Position numbers and translations under genes: made by a program
Shown: piece by piece, positions 52,822 through 62,449 of the stretch
How the letters are laid out: each line of letters begins with the position of its first letter
Position numbering within the stretch: the first letter of the stretch is position 1
Source of the DNA: Muricoccus roseus
GTDB taxonomy: Bacteria; Pseudomonadota; Alphaproteobacteria; Acetobacterales; Acetobacteraceae
Direction: 5' to 3'
Length of the DNA stretch: 64,000 bases
Assembly: GCF_900141905.1 (NCBI RefSeq)
Contig: NZ_FQZF01000029.1
Span: 1 to 64,000, forward strand
Notes under the pieces: generated by a model
Seen by the model: only the letters and a program-made list of their open reading frames with translations
The model's database searches: none
Told to the model about the DNA's origin: nothing

Positions 52822-54906
52822 CTAAACCTCCGCCGCCTCCCACCCGATCGCCCGGCGCAGGAAGGCCGCGCCGAGCGCCGCGAAGCCCGCGATCTCCGCA
52901 TTGTCCTTGCCATAGCCATGGCCGCCCGCCCCGGGCTCATGGAACAGGGCCGTGTAGCCCATGGCCTGCAGCTTCGCCGCCATCTTGCGCGCATGGCCCG
53001 GATGCACGCGGTCGTCGCGCCGCGTGGTGGCCAGCAGGATCGGCGGATAGGGCCGCCCGGGCTCCGCGGCGTGATAGGCGGAGAGGTGCTGGAGGAAGGC
53101 CCAGTCCTCCGGCTTGTCGGGATCGCCGTATTCCGCGATCCAGCTCGCCCCCGCGAGCAGCTTCGTGTAGCGCCGCATGTCGATCAGCGGGATGGTACAG
53201 AACAGCGCGCCGAACCGCTCGGGATAGCGGGTGAGCATGTTGGCGATCAGCAGCCCGCCATTCGAGCCCCCCTCCGCCGCGATGCGCCCGGGCCGGGTGA
53301 CGCCGCGCCGGACGAGGTCGGCGGCCACCGCCGCGAAGTCGTCATGCGACAGCCGCTTGCCCTCTCGCCGCCCCGCCTCGTGCCAGCGCGTGCCGAACTC
53401 GCCGCCGCCGCGGATATTCGCCACGACGGTGGTGCCACCCTTCTCCAGCCACAGCTTGCCCAGCATCCCCTGGTAATGGGGCAGGCGGGAGATGCGGAAG
53501 CCGCCATAGCCGGAGAGATGCACCGGCGCCTCGCCCGTCTCCCCGGCGGGCCCTGTCTGCACATAGGGAATGCGCTCGCCATCCACCGAAACCGCCTCGT
53601 GCCGCGTCACCACCATCCCGCGCGCGTCGAAGGTCGGGGAGGAGCGGCGGAGCAGCGTGGGCGTGGCGAGGCGCACATCGGTCAGCAGCAGGCTGGCCGG
53701 GGTGATCGGGTCCTCGACCTGGGCGAGCAGCGAGCCGTCCGATTCCTCCGACTCCATATCCAACGGCCAGAGATGCGCGACGCCGGCCTCCGGCAGCCCC
53801 GGCAGCCGGGCGCCGGCCCAACCCTCCGCCCCCGGGGTGAAGACCGTGAAGTCCGGGCGCAGCTCGTCGAGCACGGAGATGACCAGCCGGCCGTCGCACC
53901 AGAAGAAGCCCTGCAAGGCCCGGCGCTCGCCGGGGGTGAACAGCGTCTGGAAGCGGCGGTCGCCGGCCAGGAAGGCGTCCAACCCGATGCCGAGCAGCGT
54001 GTCGGGCGCATGGGTCTGGCCGTCCACGGCCCAGGGGCTGCGCGGGCGCACCACCATCCAGCCGCGCTGCCAGCGGAACTCGGCATCCGCCGGCAGGTCG
54101 ATCCGCTGCCTCGGGCCGCCGCGATCGCCGATATGCACGGTGGTCTCGTAGAAGCCGATCTGGTCGATGAAGGCGAGACGCTCCCCGCCCTCCCGCTCCA
54201 CCCCCGCCCAGGCGCCCATATGCTCCGCGTCGCAGCCGAAGATGACGGGCGCGGCGGCCGGATCGGTGCCGCGGGGCCAGATCCGCACGCTGCGCGCATA
54301 GCCCGAGCGCGTCGCCATCCCCTCCCCCAGTGCCGAGGAGAGGAGGAGCGTGTCGCGGTCCAGCCAATCCACGCCGCCCTTGGCTTCCGGCGCGGCGAAG
54401 CCATCCGGCACGAAGCGCCGGGCGGTGAGGTCGAACTCCCGCAGCACCACCGCGTCGCCGCCGCCGCGGGAGAGGCGAAGCATGGCGCGGTCATGCGTGC
54501 CGGGCAGGGTCGTGGCGCCATGCCAGACCCAGTCCTCGCCCTCCTCCCGCGCCAGGGCGTCGAGGTCGAGCAGCGGCTCCCAGTCCGGGGCGGCGCCACG
54601 GTAGGATTCGAGGGTCGTGCGGCGCCAGAGTCCGCGCGGCTGGGCCGCATCCTGCCAGAAGTTGTAGAGCCAGGCGCCACGCCGGGTGACGGCGGGCAGC
54701 TTGTCCGGCCGGTCCAGCGCCGTCCGCACCGCATCCCGGTCCGCCTCGAAGCGGGAATCGGCCAGCCGGGCGAGGGTGGCGGCATTCTGGGCGGCCACCC
54801 AGGCCAGGGCGCGTTCGCCCTCCACCTCCTCGAGCCAGAGCCAGGGATCGTCATCCGGGGCGGCCAGGGTCGGGCGGGGATCGATGGGCATGCCCGGGAT
54901 GTACAA
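52822..54906 (-). CDS. Prolyl oligopeptidase-family serine peptidase
   Basis: The 694-residue protein has an N-terminal seven-bladed propeller and a C-terminal alpha/beta hydrolase. The nucleophile is in AAEGGSNGGLLIANML, followed by TTRRDDRVHPGHARK (Asp) and GAGGHGYGKDN (His). The S9A-type YGGFRISRLPHY element is present. The start is TTG 54906, 8 bases after GGAGGG; ATG 54891 is an alternative. No signal peptide is apparent, so it is cytoplasmic. Substrate is a short proline-containing peptide by family. Confidence 0.93.
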   Translation of the reverse strand: MYIPGMPIDPRPTLAAPDDDPWLWLEEVEGERALAWVAAQNAATLARLADSRFEADRDAVRTALDRPDKLPAVTRRGAWLYNFWQDAAQPRGLWRRTTLESYRGAAPDWEPLLDLDALAREEGEDWVWHGATTLPGTHDRAMLRLSRGGGDAVVLREFDLTARRFVPDGFAAPEAKGGVDWLDRDTLLLSSALGEGMATRSGYARSVRIWPRGTDPAAAPVIFGCDAEHMGAWAGVEREGGERLAFIDQIGFYETTVHIGDRGGPRQRIDLPADAEFRWQRGWMVVRPRSPWAVDGQTHAPDTLLGIGLDAFLAGDRRFQTLFTPGERRALQGFFWCDGRLVISVLDELRPDFTVFTPGAEGWAGARLPGLPEAGVAHLWPLDMESEESDGSLLAQVEDPITPASLLLTDVRLATPTLLRRSSPTFDARGMVVTRHEAVSVDGERIPYVQTGPAGETGEAPVHLSGYGGFRISRLPHYQGMLGKLWLEKGGTTVVANIRGGGEFGTRWHEAGRREGKRLSHDDFAAVAADLVRRGVTRPGRIAAEGGSNGGLLIANMLTRYPERFGALFCTIPLIDMRRYTKLLAGASWIAEYGDPDKPEDWAFLQHLSAYHAAEPGRPYPPILLATTRRDDRVHPGHARKMAAKLQAMGYTALFHEPGAGGHGYGKDNAEIAGFAALGAAFLRRAIGWEAAEV

Positions 54907-54949
54907 CCGCCGGGCCCTCCGGCGAAATCCCGCCTTCCGGCGCCCCCGC

Positions 54950-55831
54950 TCAGCCCGGGCCGGGCCAGGCTGCCCAGAGGATGGCGCCGGTCTCGGATTC
55001 GGTGATCAGGGCCCGGCCGTCCCCGGTCAGCAGCAGGTTCGTCACCGTGCGGCCGCGGCAGGAACGCAGCCGCGCGAGAACCTCGCCTTGGGGCGAGAGG
55101 ACGAAGACGCAGCCGAGCGAGGCATGGGCGACGAGCAGGTTGCCGGCCCCGTCCATCGCCATGCCATCCGGCCCGCTGGTGCCGTGGAAGGCGGCGAAGC
55201 GCCCCACCTTGGCGGTGCTGCCATCCGGCAGCAGCGGCAGGCGCCAGATGCCGTTGTCGCGCGTCATGGCGACAAAGAGCACCTCCTCGTCGGCGGAAAG
55301 GACGATCCCGTTGGGCGAGGGCCCGTTCGATAGCAGCACGTCGAGCCCGCCATCCGGGCGCAGGCGGTAGACGCGGCCCGTGGGGTCGTGCAGGCCGGAC
55401 TGGCCCTGGTCGGTGAAGTAGAGCGTGCCGTCGCCGGCATAGAGCAGGTCGTTCGGCCCCTTGAACCGCTCGCTGTTGCGCCGGGTGAGCAGCGGCGTCA
55501 CGGCGCCGGAGGCGAGGTCGAGTGACAGCAGGCCCTGCTTGTAATCCGCGATCGCCATGCGCTCCCCCGAGGGGTGCAGGGCCAGCCCATTCGGCTCGCC
55601 GTCATACTCGGCGAGGACGGACCATTCTCCCTCCGGCGAGATGCGGAGGATGCGCCCATGCGGGATGTCCGTGACATGCAGGTTCCCCGCCCTGTCAAGG
55701 CATGGCCCCTCGAGGAAGCTGTCCACCGGCAGCCCGCGCTTGTTCGCCCGCGACCATTCGGTGACGACCGGCCGCCGCAGCGCGGCAGGCATCTCGGTGA
55801 GAAGCCGGGTTTCGATGTCCGATGGCAGCAT
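54950..55831 (-). CDS. SMP-30/gluconolactonase-family hydrolase
   Basis: This 293-residue six-bladed propeller protein has FLEGPCLDRAGNLHVTDIPHGRI, FKGPNDLLYAGDGTLYFTDQG (metal-binding N and D) and GPDGMAMDGAGNLLVAHA. Family members hydrolyse sugar or aromatic lactones, Ca2+/Zn2+ dependent. I prefer ATG 55831, which has GGGGGAGGG upstream; ATG 55858 overlaps the IclR stop. It may be cotranscribed with the IclR gene. Confidence 0.88.
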   Translation of the reverse strand: MLPSDIETRLLTEMPAALRRPVVTEWSRANKRGLPVDSFLEGPCLDRAGNLHVTDIPHGRILRISPEGEWSVLAEYDGEPNGLALHPSGERMAIADYKQGLLSLDLASGAVTPLLTRRNSERFKGPNDLLYAGDGTLYFTDQGQSGLHDPTGRVYRLRPDGGLDVLLSNGPSPNGIVLSADEEVLFVAMTRDNGIWRLPLLPDGSTAKVGRFAAFHGTSGPDGMAMDGAGNLLVAHASLGCVFVLSPQGEVLARLRSCRGRTVTNLLLTGDGRALITESETGAILWAAWPGPG

Positions 55832-55854
55832 CCTGCCCTCCCCCTTCCGGTGGT

Positions 55855-56634
55855 TCATCCGCCGAGCGCATGGCTGAGCGCGCGCGCCTCCTCGGCGACC
55901 GCCTCCTCGATGGAGGCGAGATCGGCCCCTTCGAAGCGTCCCCGCGGGCCCGTCACGCCCAGCGCGCCGAGAAAGGTGCCGCCATGGCCCCGGATGGGCG
56001 CCGCCACCGCCGCCGTCTCCGGGTCGCGTTCCCCGAGGGAGACGGCGAGGCCACGGGCGCGCACCGCATCCAGCCGGTGCCCCTCCCCGCCCGTATGGGC
56101 CATCAGCACATGGCCGCTGGCGCCACGGTCCAGCGGCAGCGCGGCCCCCTCCTCCACATGGTGGCGGATCGGGCGCGGCGAGGGCTCGCGGTAGAGGCAG
56201 ATCCGGCTCTCGCCCTCGCGCACATAGAAGGCGGCCGTCTCGCCCGTGCGGGTGACAAGCCGGCGCAGGGCGGGGCGGACATGGTCGCTGAGCGAGAAGG
56301 CCTGGCGGTAGAGCGCGCCAAGACGCAGCGAGGCTGGCCCCAGGCGGAACAGCCCGTGCTCGTCCCGCCGGAGATAGCCGAAGCGCCCGAGCGAGCCGGC
56401 CAGGCGCAGGATGGTGCTGGGATAGAGGCCGGTGCGGGCCGCGATATCGGCCAGGGCCAGGCGCGGCGTGCCATCCGCGAAGGCTTCGAGCACGGAGAGC
56501 GCGCGCTCCACCGCTTCCACGCGGTGGCCCTCCTCCGCGGCCCGTCCCGCGCCCGGCGGCCGCCCGCGCCGGCGGCCGGCGGGCGCCGGGCCGCTCTCCG
56601 GCAGAGAAGCTGAGGAGGGCGGGCCGGAGCGCAT
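55855..56634 (-). CDS. IclR-family transcriptional regulator (left)
   Basis: The 259-residue regulator has a basic, proline-rich N-terminal 35 residues, then the HTH (RLALADIAARTGLYPSTILR) and the IclR effector domain (VREGESRICLYREPSPRPIR, GASGHVLMAHTGGEG, DPETAAVAAPIRGHGG). It is divergent from a Bug/CoA-transferase operon and probably controls it through the palindrome at 56656. The N-terminal start is uncertain. Confidence 0.88.
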   Translation of the reverse strand: MRSGPPSSASLPESGPAPAGRRRGRPPGAGRAAEEGHRVEAVERALSVLEAFADGTPRLALADIAARTGLYPSTILRLAGSLGRFGYLRRDEHGLFRLGPASLRLGALYRQAFSLSDHVRPALRRLVTRTGETAAFYVREGESRICLYREPSPRPIRHHVEEGAALPLDRGASGHVLMAHTGGEGHRLDAVRARGLAVSLGERDPETAAVAAPIRGHGGTFLGALGVTGPRGRFEGADLASIEEAVAEEARALSHALGG

Positions 56635-56655
56635 TTCCCTTGACGCCAGAAGCTG

Positions 56656-56668
56656 TTCCGTGACGGAA
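56656..56668. promoter_or_regulatory. Candidate IclR operator TTCCG-N3-CGGAA
   Basis: A perfect 5 bp inverted repeat TTCCG TGA CGGAA lies in the 78-base divergent gap between the IclR (starts 56634) and Bug (starts 56713) genes; a further CGGAA half-site follows at 56673. On the minus strand TTGACA-like sequence occurs at 56690-56695, a possible -35 box. The palindrome is seen; binding is inferred. Confidence 0.55.
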
Positions 56669-56712
56669 TACTCGGAATAGAAATATTTTCTGTCAAGTGG
56701 AAAAAAGAGGAA

Positions 56713-57711
56713 ATGACCGTGCCGGCTGGACCCCGTGGCCTCTCGCGCCGCCTTGCCCTGGCGACCTGCGCCGCCCCCTTCCTGGCCCCGCGCGGCGCCC
56801 TCGCCCAGGAGGTCTGGCCGACCCAGCCCGTGCGCCTGGTCCTTCCCTACGCACCCGGCGGCCCCACGGATGTGATCGCGCGGATGATCGCGGACGCACT
56901 CTCCCAGCGCCTGCCCCAGCGTGTGGTGGTCGAGAACCGGACCGGCGCGGGGGGCAATATCGGCGCCTCGGTGGTGGCCAAGTCGCGCCCGGACGGCGCG
57001 ACCCTGCTGTTCAGCAACACCGGCCACGCCGTGAACAAGTCCCTCTACGCCCGGCTGGACTACGACCCCGCGGCCGACCTCACCCCCGTCACGGTGCTGG
57101 CCGAAAGCCCGATGGTGATGCTCGTGCCGCCCGGCTCGCCGGACCGCAGCGTGGCGGATTTCGTCGCCCGGCTGCGCGCGGCCGACGGCCGCATGACCTA
57201 TGCCAGCACGGGCACCGGCGGCGCGCTCCAGCTCGTCACGCTTCTCTTCCTCAAGGCGGCGGGCGTGCGGATGGAGGAGATTCCCTATCGCGGCGCGGCG
57301 CCCGCGGTGCAGGACCTGCTCGCCGGCCGGGTGGACCTCCTCTACGACGCCGGCTTCACCGCCTTCCCCCTCGCCACCTCCGGCCAGGCGCGGGCGCTCG
57401 CCGTCTCGGCCGCGCAGCGCTCCCCGGTGATGCCGGACCTGCCGACCGTGGCGGAGGCAGGCTTCCCCGCCGCCACCTTCTCCGTCTGGCAGGCCATCCT
57501 GGCGCCGGCCGGGACCCCTGCCCCGATCCTCGCCCGCATCCAGGCGGAGGTGGCCGCCGCCCTGGCGGAAGGCCCCCTGCGCAGCCGGCTCGTGGAAATG
57601 GGCGCCGAGCGCCTCCTCGCGAACACGCCGGAGGAGGCGCGGCGCTACGTGGATTCCGAAATCACCCGCTGGGCCAGCGTGCTGCGCGAGGCGGGCATAC
57701 AGCCCCAATGA
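56713..57711 (+). CDS. Bug-family solute receptor, first gene of CoA operon
   Basis: This 332-residue receptor has a signal peptide (LALATCAAPFLAPRGALAQ), and the blocks WPTQPVRLVLPYAPGGPTD, ENRTGAGGNIGASVVAKSR and EIPYRGAAPAVQDLLAG. AAGAGGAAA precedes the ATG. It is the first gene after the IclR operator and lies 40 bases ahead of the CoA transferase, so its ligand is likely the acid that the operon degrades. Confidence 0.9.
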   Translation: MTVPAGPRGLSRRLALATCAAPFLAPRGALAQEVWPTQPVRLVLPYAPGGPTDVIARMIADALSQRLPQRVVVENRTGAGGNIGASVVAKSRPDGATLLFSNTGHAVNKSLYARLDYDPAADLTPVTVLAESPMVMLVPPGSPDRSVADFVARLRAADGRMTYASTGTGGALQLVTLLFLKAAGVRMEEIPYRGAAPAVQDLLAGRVDLLYDAGFTAFPLATSGQARALAVSAAQRSPVMPDLPTVAEAGFPAATFSVWQAILAPAGTPAPILARIQAEVAAALAEGPLRSRLVEMGAERLLANTPEEARRYVDSEITRWASVLREAGIQPQ

Positions 57712-57751
57712 GGCCCAGCATGAGGCCGAGCATGAACAGGACCGCTTCCCC

Positions 57752-59011
57752 ATGACCGAAAGCGTGGTGACCGAGAGCGCGGAGACGCAGCCGGGCAATC
57801 CGCTGCCGCTGGCCGGGATCCGGGTGATCGAGTTCTCGCACATGGTCATGGGGCCGACCTGCGGGCTCATCCTCGCGGATCTCGGCGCCGAGGTGATCAA
57901 GGTGGAGCCGCCCGGGAAGGGAGACCGCACCCGTTATCTCACCTCCTCCGGCACCGGCTTCTTCGCGGCGCTCTCGCGCAACAAGAAGTCCGTGCAGCTC
58001 GACACCGCCGACGATGCCGAGCTGGAGACGCTCAAGCGGTTGATCGACACGGCGGATGTCATCATCGAGAACTTCCGCCCGGGCGGGCTGGAGGCGCGCG
58101 GCCTGGGCTATGAGGCGCTTTCCCGGCGCAACCCGCGCCTCGTCTATCTCTCGCTCAAGGGCTTCCTCTCCGGCCCCTACGAGCATCGCACCGCGCTGGA
58201 CGAGGTGGTGCAGATGATGTCGGGCCTGGCCTACATGACCGGCCCGCCCGGCCAGCCCCTGCGTGCCGGGGCGCCGGTGAACGACATGATGGGCGGCATG
58301 TTCGGCGCCATCGCCGTGCTCGCCGCGCTGCGCCAGCGCGAGGTGACGGGGCGCGGCCAGCACGTGCAATCCGCCCTCTTCGAGAACGCGGCCTTCCTGG
58401 TCTCCACCCATATGCTGCAGGAGGCGATCACCGGCACTGCGCCGCCCTCCATGGCGGCCGGGCGCCGCGCCTGGGGCGTGTATGACGTGTTCCGCTCCGC
58501 CGACGGCGTGTCGCTCTTCATCGGCGTCGTCACCGAGCGCCAGTGGGAGATCTTTACCAGCGCGCTGGGCGAGGAGGCGCTGATGGACCCGGCCTATGCC
58601 ACCAACACCCTCCGCTCCGCCGCGCGGGAGACGCTGATCCCGCTGGTGCAGGGCATCGTCGGCCGGCGCGTGGCCGCGGAGCTGGAAGCCATGTGCGAGA
58701 AGGCCGGCCTGCCCTTCGCGCGCATCAACCGCCCCGGCGAGCTCTATGACGACCCGCATCTGCGCGAGAGCGGCGGGCTGTTGCCCGTCACGCTTCCGGA
58801 CGGCCGCCCGACGAGCGTGCCGGCCCTGCCGATCCAGTTCGGGACCTCCCGCCTCGGTGTCCGGCTGGACCTTCCGAGGCCCGGCGAACACACGGAGGAG
58901 ATCCTCTCCGCCCTGCCCCCCGCACCGGAGCGGGCGGCTGCGCCCAGCGGGGGCCCTAAGGGGGCGCCCGACACCTCGGAGCAGCCCCCCGCCGCTTTGG
59001 CCCAGAGCTGA
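57752..59011 (+). CDS. CaiB/BaiF family III CoA transferase
   Basis: The 419-residue enzyme begins LAGIRVIEFSHMVMGPTCGLILADLGAEVIKVEPP, the family III signature (quoted in two parts: LAGIRVIEFSHMVMGP, LADLGAEVIKVEPP). The catalytic aspartate is probably in RTALDEVVQMMSG, and IIENFRPGGLEARGLGYEAL follows the rule for the group. It moves CoA from succinyl-CoA or another donor to a carboxylic acid. A lyase gene follows 10 bases later. A C-terminal Pro/Ala tail of ~30 residues is extra. Confidence 0.93.
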   Translation: MTESVVTESAETQPGNPLPLAGIRVIEFSHMVMGPTCGLILADLGAEVIKVEPPGKGDRTRYLTSSGTGFFAALSRNKKSVQLDTADDAELETLKRLIDTADVIIENFRPGGLEARGLGYEALSRRNPRLVYLSLKGFLSGPYEHRTALDEVVQMMSGLAYMTGPPGQPLRAGAPVNDMMGGMFGAIAVLAALRQREVTGRGQHVQSALFENAAFLVSTHMLQEAITGTAPPSMAAGRRAWGVYDVFRSADGVSLFIGVVTERQWEIFTSALGEEALMDPAYATNTLRSAARETLIPLVQGIVGRRVAAELEAMCEKAGLPFARINRPGELYDDPHLRESGGLLPVTLPDGRPTSVPALPIQFGTSRLGVRLDLPRPGEHTEEILSALPPAPERAAAPSGGPKGAPDTSEQPPAALAQS

Positions 59012-59021
59012 GGAGCCCCGC

Positions 59022-59984
59022 ATGACCGACCTTCCGACCCGCGTGGACATCCAGGAGGAAGGCCCGCGCGAGGGCTTCCAGATCGAGCCCGGCCCGATCC
59101 CCACCGCCGACAAGATCGCGCTGATCGACGCCCTCTCCGCCACCGGGCTGCGGCGCATCCAGGTGGCCTCCTTCGTCAACCCCAAGCTCGTGCCGGGCTG
59201 GGCGGATGCGGAGGCCGTGGTGGCCGGTTTCACGCCCCGGGCCGGCGTGGAATATCATGGCCTCTGGTTCAGCCCCTCCGGCCTGCAGCGCGCCCTGGCC
59301 TTCCGGGATCGGCTGACCATCTTCGGCTCCATCACCGTCAGCGCCTCCGAGGCCTTCTCGCGCCAGAACCTCAACCGCGACCATGCGGGGCAGCTGGAGG
59401 CGATGCGCAAGCATGTCGCCGCGCATCAGGCGGCCGGCGTCCCGGTGACGCGGGTCAGCGTGCAGGCCGCCTTCGGCTGCAACTTCTCGGGTGACGTGCC
59501 GGCGGCGCGCGTGGTCTCGGTCCTGGCCGAGGCCCTGGCCCTCGCCGAGGAAACGGGCTGCACGATCGAGCGCGCCTCCATCGCGGATTCCATGGGCTGG
59601 GCAACGCCCCTGCGGGTGGAGCGCGTGATCGGCGCGGTGCGGGAGCGGTGGCCGGCGCTGAAGCTCGTCCTGCACCTGCACGACACGCGCGGCCTGGGCA
59701 TCGCCTGCGCGCTCTCCGGGCTGCGCATGGGCGTGTCCACCTTCGATGCCGCCGTGGCGGGCGTGGGCGGCTGCCCCTTCGCCGCCCATCCCGGCGCGGC
59801 CGGCAACATCGCAACCGAGGAGCTGGTCTTCCTCTGCGAGGAAATGGGCATCGAGACCGGCGTGAAGCTCGAACCGCTGCTGGAGGCCGCCACGCTCGCC
59901 GAACGGATCTTCGGCCGGCGCCTGCCCAGCGCCATGATCCGGGGCGGCGGGCTCGACCGCCACAGGGTGCACGCCGCCGCCTGA
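59022..59984 (+). CDS. HMG-CoA lyase-like enzyme (citramalyl-CoA lyase candidate)
   Basis: This 320-residue TIM-barrel lyase has VDIQEEGPREGFQIE (D/R catalytic site), RIQVASFVNPKLVPG, LHLHDTRGLGIACAL (metal His) and GVGGCPFAAHPGAAGNIATEEL with the active-site-loop cysteine GGCPF. It cleaves 3-hydroxy-3-methyl-type acyl-CoAs to acetyl-CoA plus a keto product. Because the operon also has LeuCD, citramalyl-CoA (giving acetyl-CoA and pyruvate) is a plausible substrate; true HMG-CoA is the alternative. Confidence 0.9.
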   Translation: MTDLPTRVDIQEEGPREGFQIEPGPIPTADKIALIDALSATGLRRIQVASFVNPKLVPGWADAEAVVAGFTPRAGVEYHGLWFSPSGLQRALAFRDRLTIFGSITVSASEAFSRQNLNRDHAGQLEAMRKHVAAHQAAGVPVTRVSVQAAFGCNFSGDVPAARVVSVLAEALALAEETGCTIERASIADSMGWATPLRVERVIGAVRERWPALKLVLHLHDTRGLGIACALSGLRMGVSTFDAAVAGVGGCPFAAHPGAAGNIATEELVFLCEEMGIETGVKLEPLLEAATLAERIFGRRLPSAMIRGGGLDRHRVHAAA

Positions 59985-60025
59985 AGGCGGCCGGGGCAGA
60001 ACAGAAGAAGACGGGAGGAACAGGG

Positions 60026-61009
60026 ATGAACAGGCGTCAGTTCGGGGCGGGAGCCGTGGCGGCGGGGCTGGCGGGCTGGGCGGCCCCGAGGCCCGCCCGG
60101 GCGCAGCCGGAATGGCCGGCCCGGCCCATCCGGCTCATCATCCCCTACCCGCCCGCCGGCGGTACCGACGTGATCTCGCGCGAGATGGCGAACCGCATCG
60201 GCATGGGAACGGGCTGGAACATCATCCCCGAGAACCGCTCCGGCGCCGGCGGCAACATCGGCATCGACCTGGTCTCGAAGGCCCCGGCCGATGGCTACAC
60301 GATCGGCATGGGGCAATGCGCGAACCTCGCCATCAACGTCACGCTCTATCCCAGCATCCCCTACCAGCCGCTGCGGGACCTCTCCTTCATCTCGCTCGTC
60401 GCCGTGCAGCCCAATGTCATCGTCGTGTCCAAGGCCTCGCCCTTCCGCACGCTGGCGGAGTTCGTGGCGGGCGCCAAGGCGAAGCCGGGCGGCCTGACCA
60501 TCGGCCATTCGGGCAGCGGCACGGTCGGCCACCTGTCGAGCGAGGTCTTCAACATCCGCGCCGGGATCGAGACCGTCATCGTGCCCTATCGCGGAGCCGC
60601 CCCGGTGGTGACGGATCTTCTCGGCGGGCGGGTGGACTGCTTCCACGCCAACCCCCTCGCCGTGCGCGGGATGCTGGACACGGGGGAGCTGCGCCCCCTC
60701 GCCGTCACCTCGCCGCGCCGCATGGATCTGCTGCCCGAGGTGCCGACGGTCGCGGAATCCGGCTATCCCGGCTTCGAGGCGATGAACTGGACCGGCCTCG
60801 TCGCCCCCGCGAACACCCCGGCCGCGGTGATCGCGCGGCTGAACGAGGAGACGCAGAAGGCGCTGACGCGGCCCGAGGTGGTCGCCCGGCTGGCGGCGGA
60901 GGGCTCGGTGCCCAACCCCTCCACCCCCGAGGAGTTCCGCCGCTTCTGCGCGGCCGAGATCGAGAAATGGGGCCGGGTCGTCCGCGACGCCCGCGTGCAG
61001 GTGGAATAG
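60026..61009 (+). CDS. Bug-family solute receptor between lyase and LeuC
   Basis: This 327-residue receptor has a leader containing GAGAVAAGLAGWAAPRPARAQ, then WPARPIRLIIPYPPAGGTD, ENRSGAGGNIGIDLVSKAP and IVPYRGAAPVVTDLLGG. GGAGG lies upstream of ATG 60026. It is the sixth Bug gene of the window and the second within this operon, which implies two related ligands or uptake forms. Confidence 0.9.
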   Translation: MNRRQFGAGAVAAGLAGWAAPRPARAQPEWPARPIRLIIPYPPAGGTDVISREMANRIGMGTGWNIIPENRSGAGGNIGIDLVSKAPADGYTIGMGQCANLAINVTLYPSIPYQPLRDLSFISLVAVQPNVIVVSKASPFRTLAEFVAGAKAKPGGLTIGHSGSGTVGHLSSEVFNIRAGIETVIVPYRGAAPVVTDLLGGRVDCFHANPLAVRGMLDTGELRPLAVTSPRRMDLLPEVPTVAESGYPGFEAMNWTGLVAPANTPAAVIARLNEETQKALTRPEVVARLAAEGSVPNPSTPEEFRRFCAAEIEKWGRVVRDARVQVE

Positions 61010-61033
61010 CGGCCGGGGCCAGGAGTAGGGAGG

Positions 61034-62449
61034 ATGGCCGGGGACGCGCCGCGCACGCTCTTCGACAAGGTGTGGGACACGCATGTCGTCCTGACCCGCG
61101 AGGACGGGCAGGCGCTGCTGCTCATCGACCGCCACTTCTTCCACGAGGGCTCGCACCATGCCTTCAACCAGCTGAAGGCCCGTGGCGCGGCCGTCGCCCG
61201 TCCCTCCCAGAACATCGGCGTCGCGGATCACTACGTGCCCACGCGCGGGCGCGGCGCCCCCATCGCCGATGCGGCGCTGCGCCACATGGTGGGCCAGCTC
61301 ACCGAGAACGCCGCGCGGCACGGCTTGCGCCTCTTCGGCCTGGATGATCCGGGCCAGGGCATCGTGCATGTGGTCGGGCCGGAACAGGGCCTCACCCTGC
61401 CCGGCCTCACCATCGTCTGCGGCGACAGCCATACCTCCACCCATGGGGCCTTCGGCGCCATCGCCTTCGGCATCGGCGCCTCCGAGGTCGCGCATGTGCT
61501 GATGACGCAGACGCTGTGGCAGCGCCGCCCGCGCCGGATGCGCATCGCCGTGGAGGGTGCGCTCGGCCCGGGGATCGGCGCGAAGGACGTGGCGCTCTCC
61601 GTCATCGCCCGCATCGGGGCCGATGGCGCGCAGGGCCATGCGGTGGAATATGCCGGCTCGGCCGTGCGCGCCCTCTCGATGGAGGGGCGGATGACGCTGT
61701 GCAACCTCTCCATCGAATGCGGCGCGCGCTGCGGCATGGTGGCGCCGGATGCGACGACCATCGACTTCCTGCGCGGCCGCCGCTTCGCGCCCGAGCGCGC
61801 CGAATTCGCACGCGCGGCCGAAGCCTGGCTTGCCCTGCCCGGCGACCCCGACGCCACCTTCGACCGCGCCGTGACGCTGGATGCCGCCGAGATCGCGCCC
61901 ATCGTCACCTGGGGCGTGAGCCCAGAGGACGCACTCCCCATCACCGCCACCCTGCCCGACCCGGCCCGCGCGCCCGACCCCGCGCGCGCCGCGCAGATCC
62001 GCGACGGGCTGGACTATATGGGCCTCCACCCGGGGCAGAAGCTCTCGGAGGTTCCGGTGGACCGAGTCTTCATCGGCTCCTGCACCAACAGCCGCATCGA
62101 GGACCTGCGCGCGGCGGCCGCCGTGCTCGCCGGCCGCAAGGCCCGCATCCCCGGCCTCGTCTCCCCCGGCTCCACCCCGGTCAAGCGGCAGGCCGAGGAG
62201 GAGGGGCTGGACCGCATCTTCCGCGAGGCGGGGCTGGAATGGGTGGAATCCGGCTGCTCCATGTGCGTCGGCATGAATGGCGACCTCGTGCCCGCCGGAG
62301 AGCGCTGCGCCTCCACCACCAACCGCAACTTCAAGGGCCGCCAGGGCAAGGGCGCGCGGACGCATCTCATGTCCCCCGCCATGGTGGCCGCGGCGGCCGT
62401 GACCGGCCGCCTGACGGATGTGCGCCCGCTGCTGGAGGGCCGCGCCTGA
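61034..62449 (+). CDS. leuC: 3-isopropylmalate dehydratase-like large subunit
   Basis: The 471-residue aconitase-family subunit has the three Fe-S cysteines at C350 (GSCTNSR), C408 and C411 (SGCSMCVG), close to E. coli LeuC C347/C407/C410. KVWDTHVV at the N terminus and [19 protein letters not shown] are typical. The usual role is leucine biosynthesis, but the catabolic neighbours (CoA transferase, lyase, Bug) suggest hydration/isomerisation of a methyl-branched dicarboxylate such as citraconate or mesaconate. It joins leuD with a TGATG overlap. Confidence 0.92.
   Translation: MAGDAPRTLFDKVWDTHVVLTREDGQALLLIDRHFFHEGSHHAFNQLKARGAAVARPSQNIGVADHYVPTRGRGAPIADAALRHMVGQLTENAARHGLRLFGLDDPGQGIVHVVGPEQGLTLPGLTIVCGDSHTSTHGAFGAIAFGIGASEVAHVLMTQTLWQRRPRRMRIAVEGALGPGIGAKDVALSVIARIGADGAQGHAVEYAGSAVRALSMEGRMTLCNLSIECGARCGMVAPDATTIDFLRGRRFAPERAEFARAAEAWLALPGDPDATFDRAVTLDAAEIAPIVTWGVSPEDALPITATLPDPARAPDPARAAQIRDGLDYMGLHPGQKLSEVPVDRVFIGSCTNSRIEDLRAAAAVLAGRKARIPGLVSPGSTPVKRQAEEEGLDRIFREAGLEWVESGCSMCVGMNGDLVPAGERCASTTNRNFKGRQGKGARTHLMSPAMVAAAAVTGRLTDVRPLLEGRA

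Noticed and set aside
59426-62365. Long minus-strand open frame over the lyase, Bug and LeuC genes
   Set aside because: It is a GC-driven shadow of recognisable plus-strand enzymes; no domain can be seen in it.
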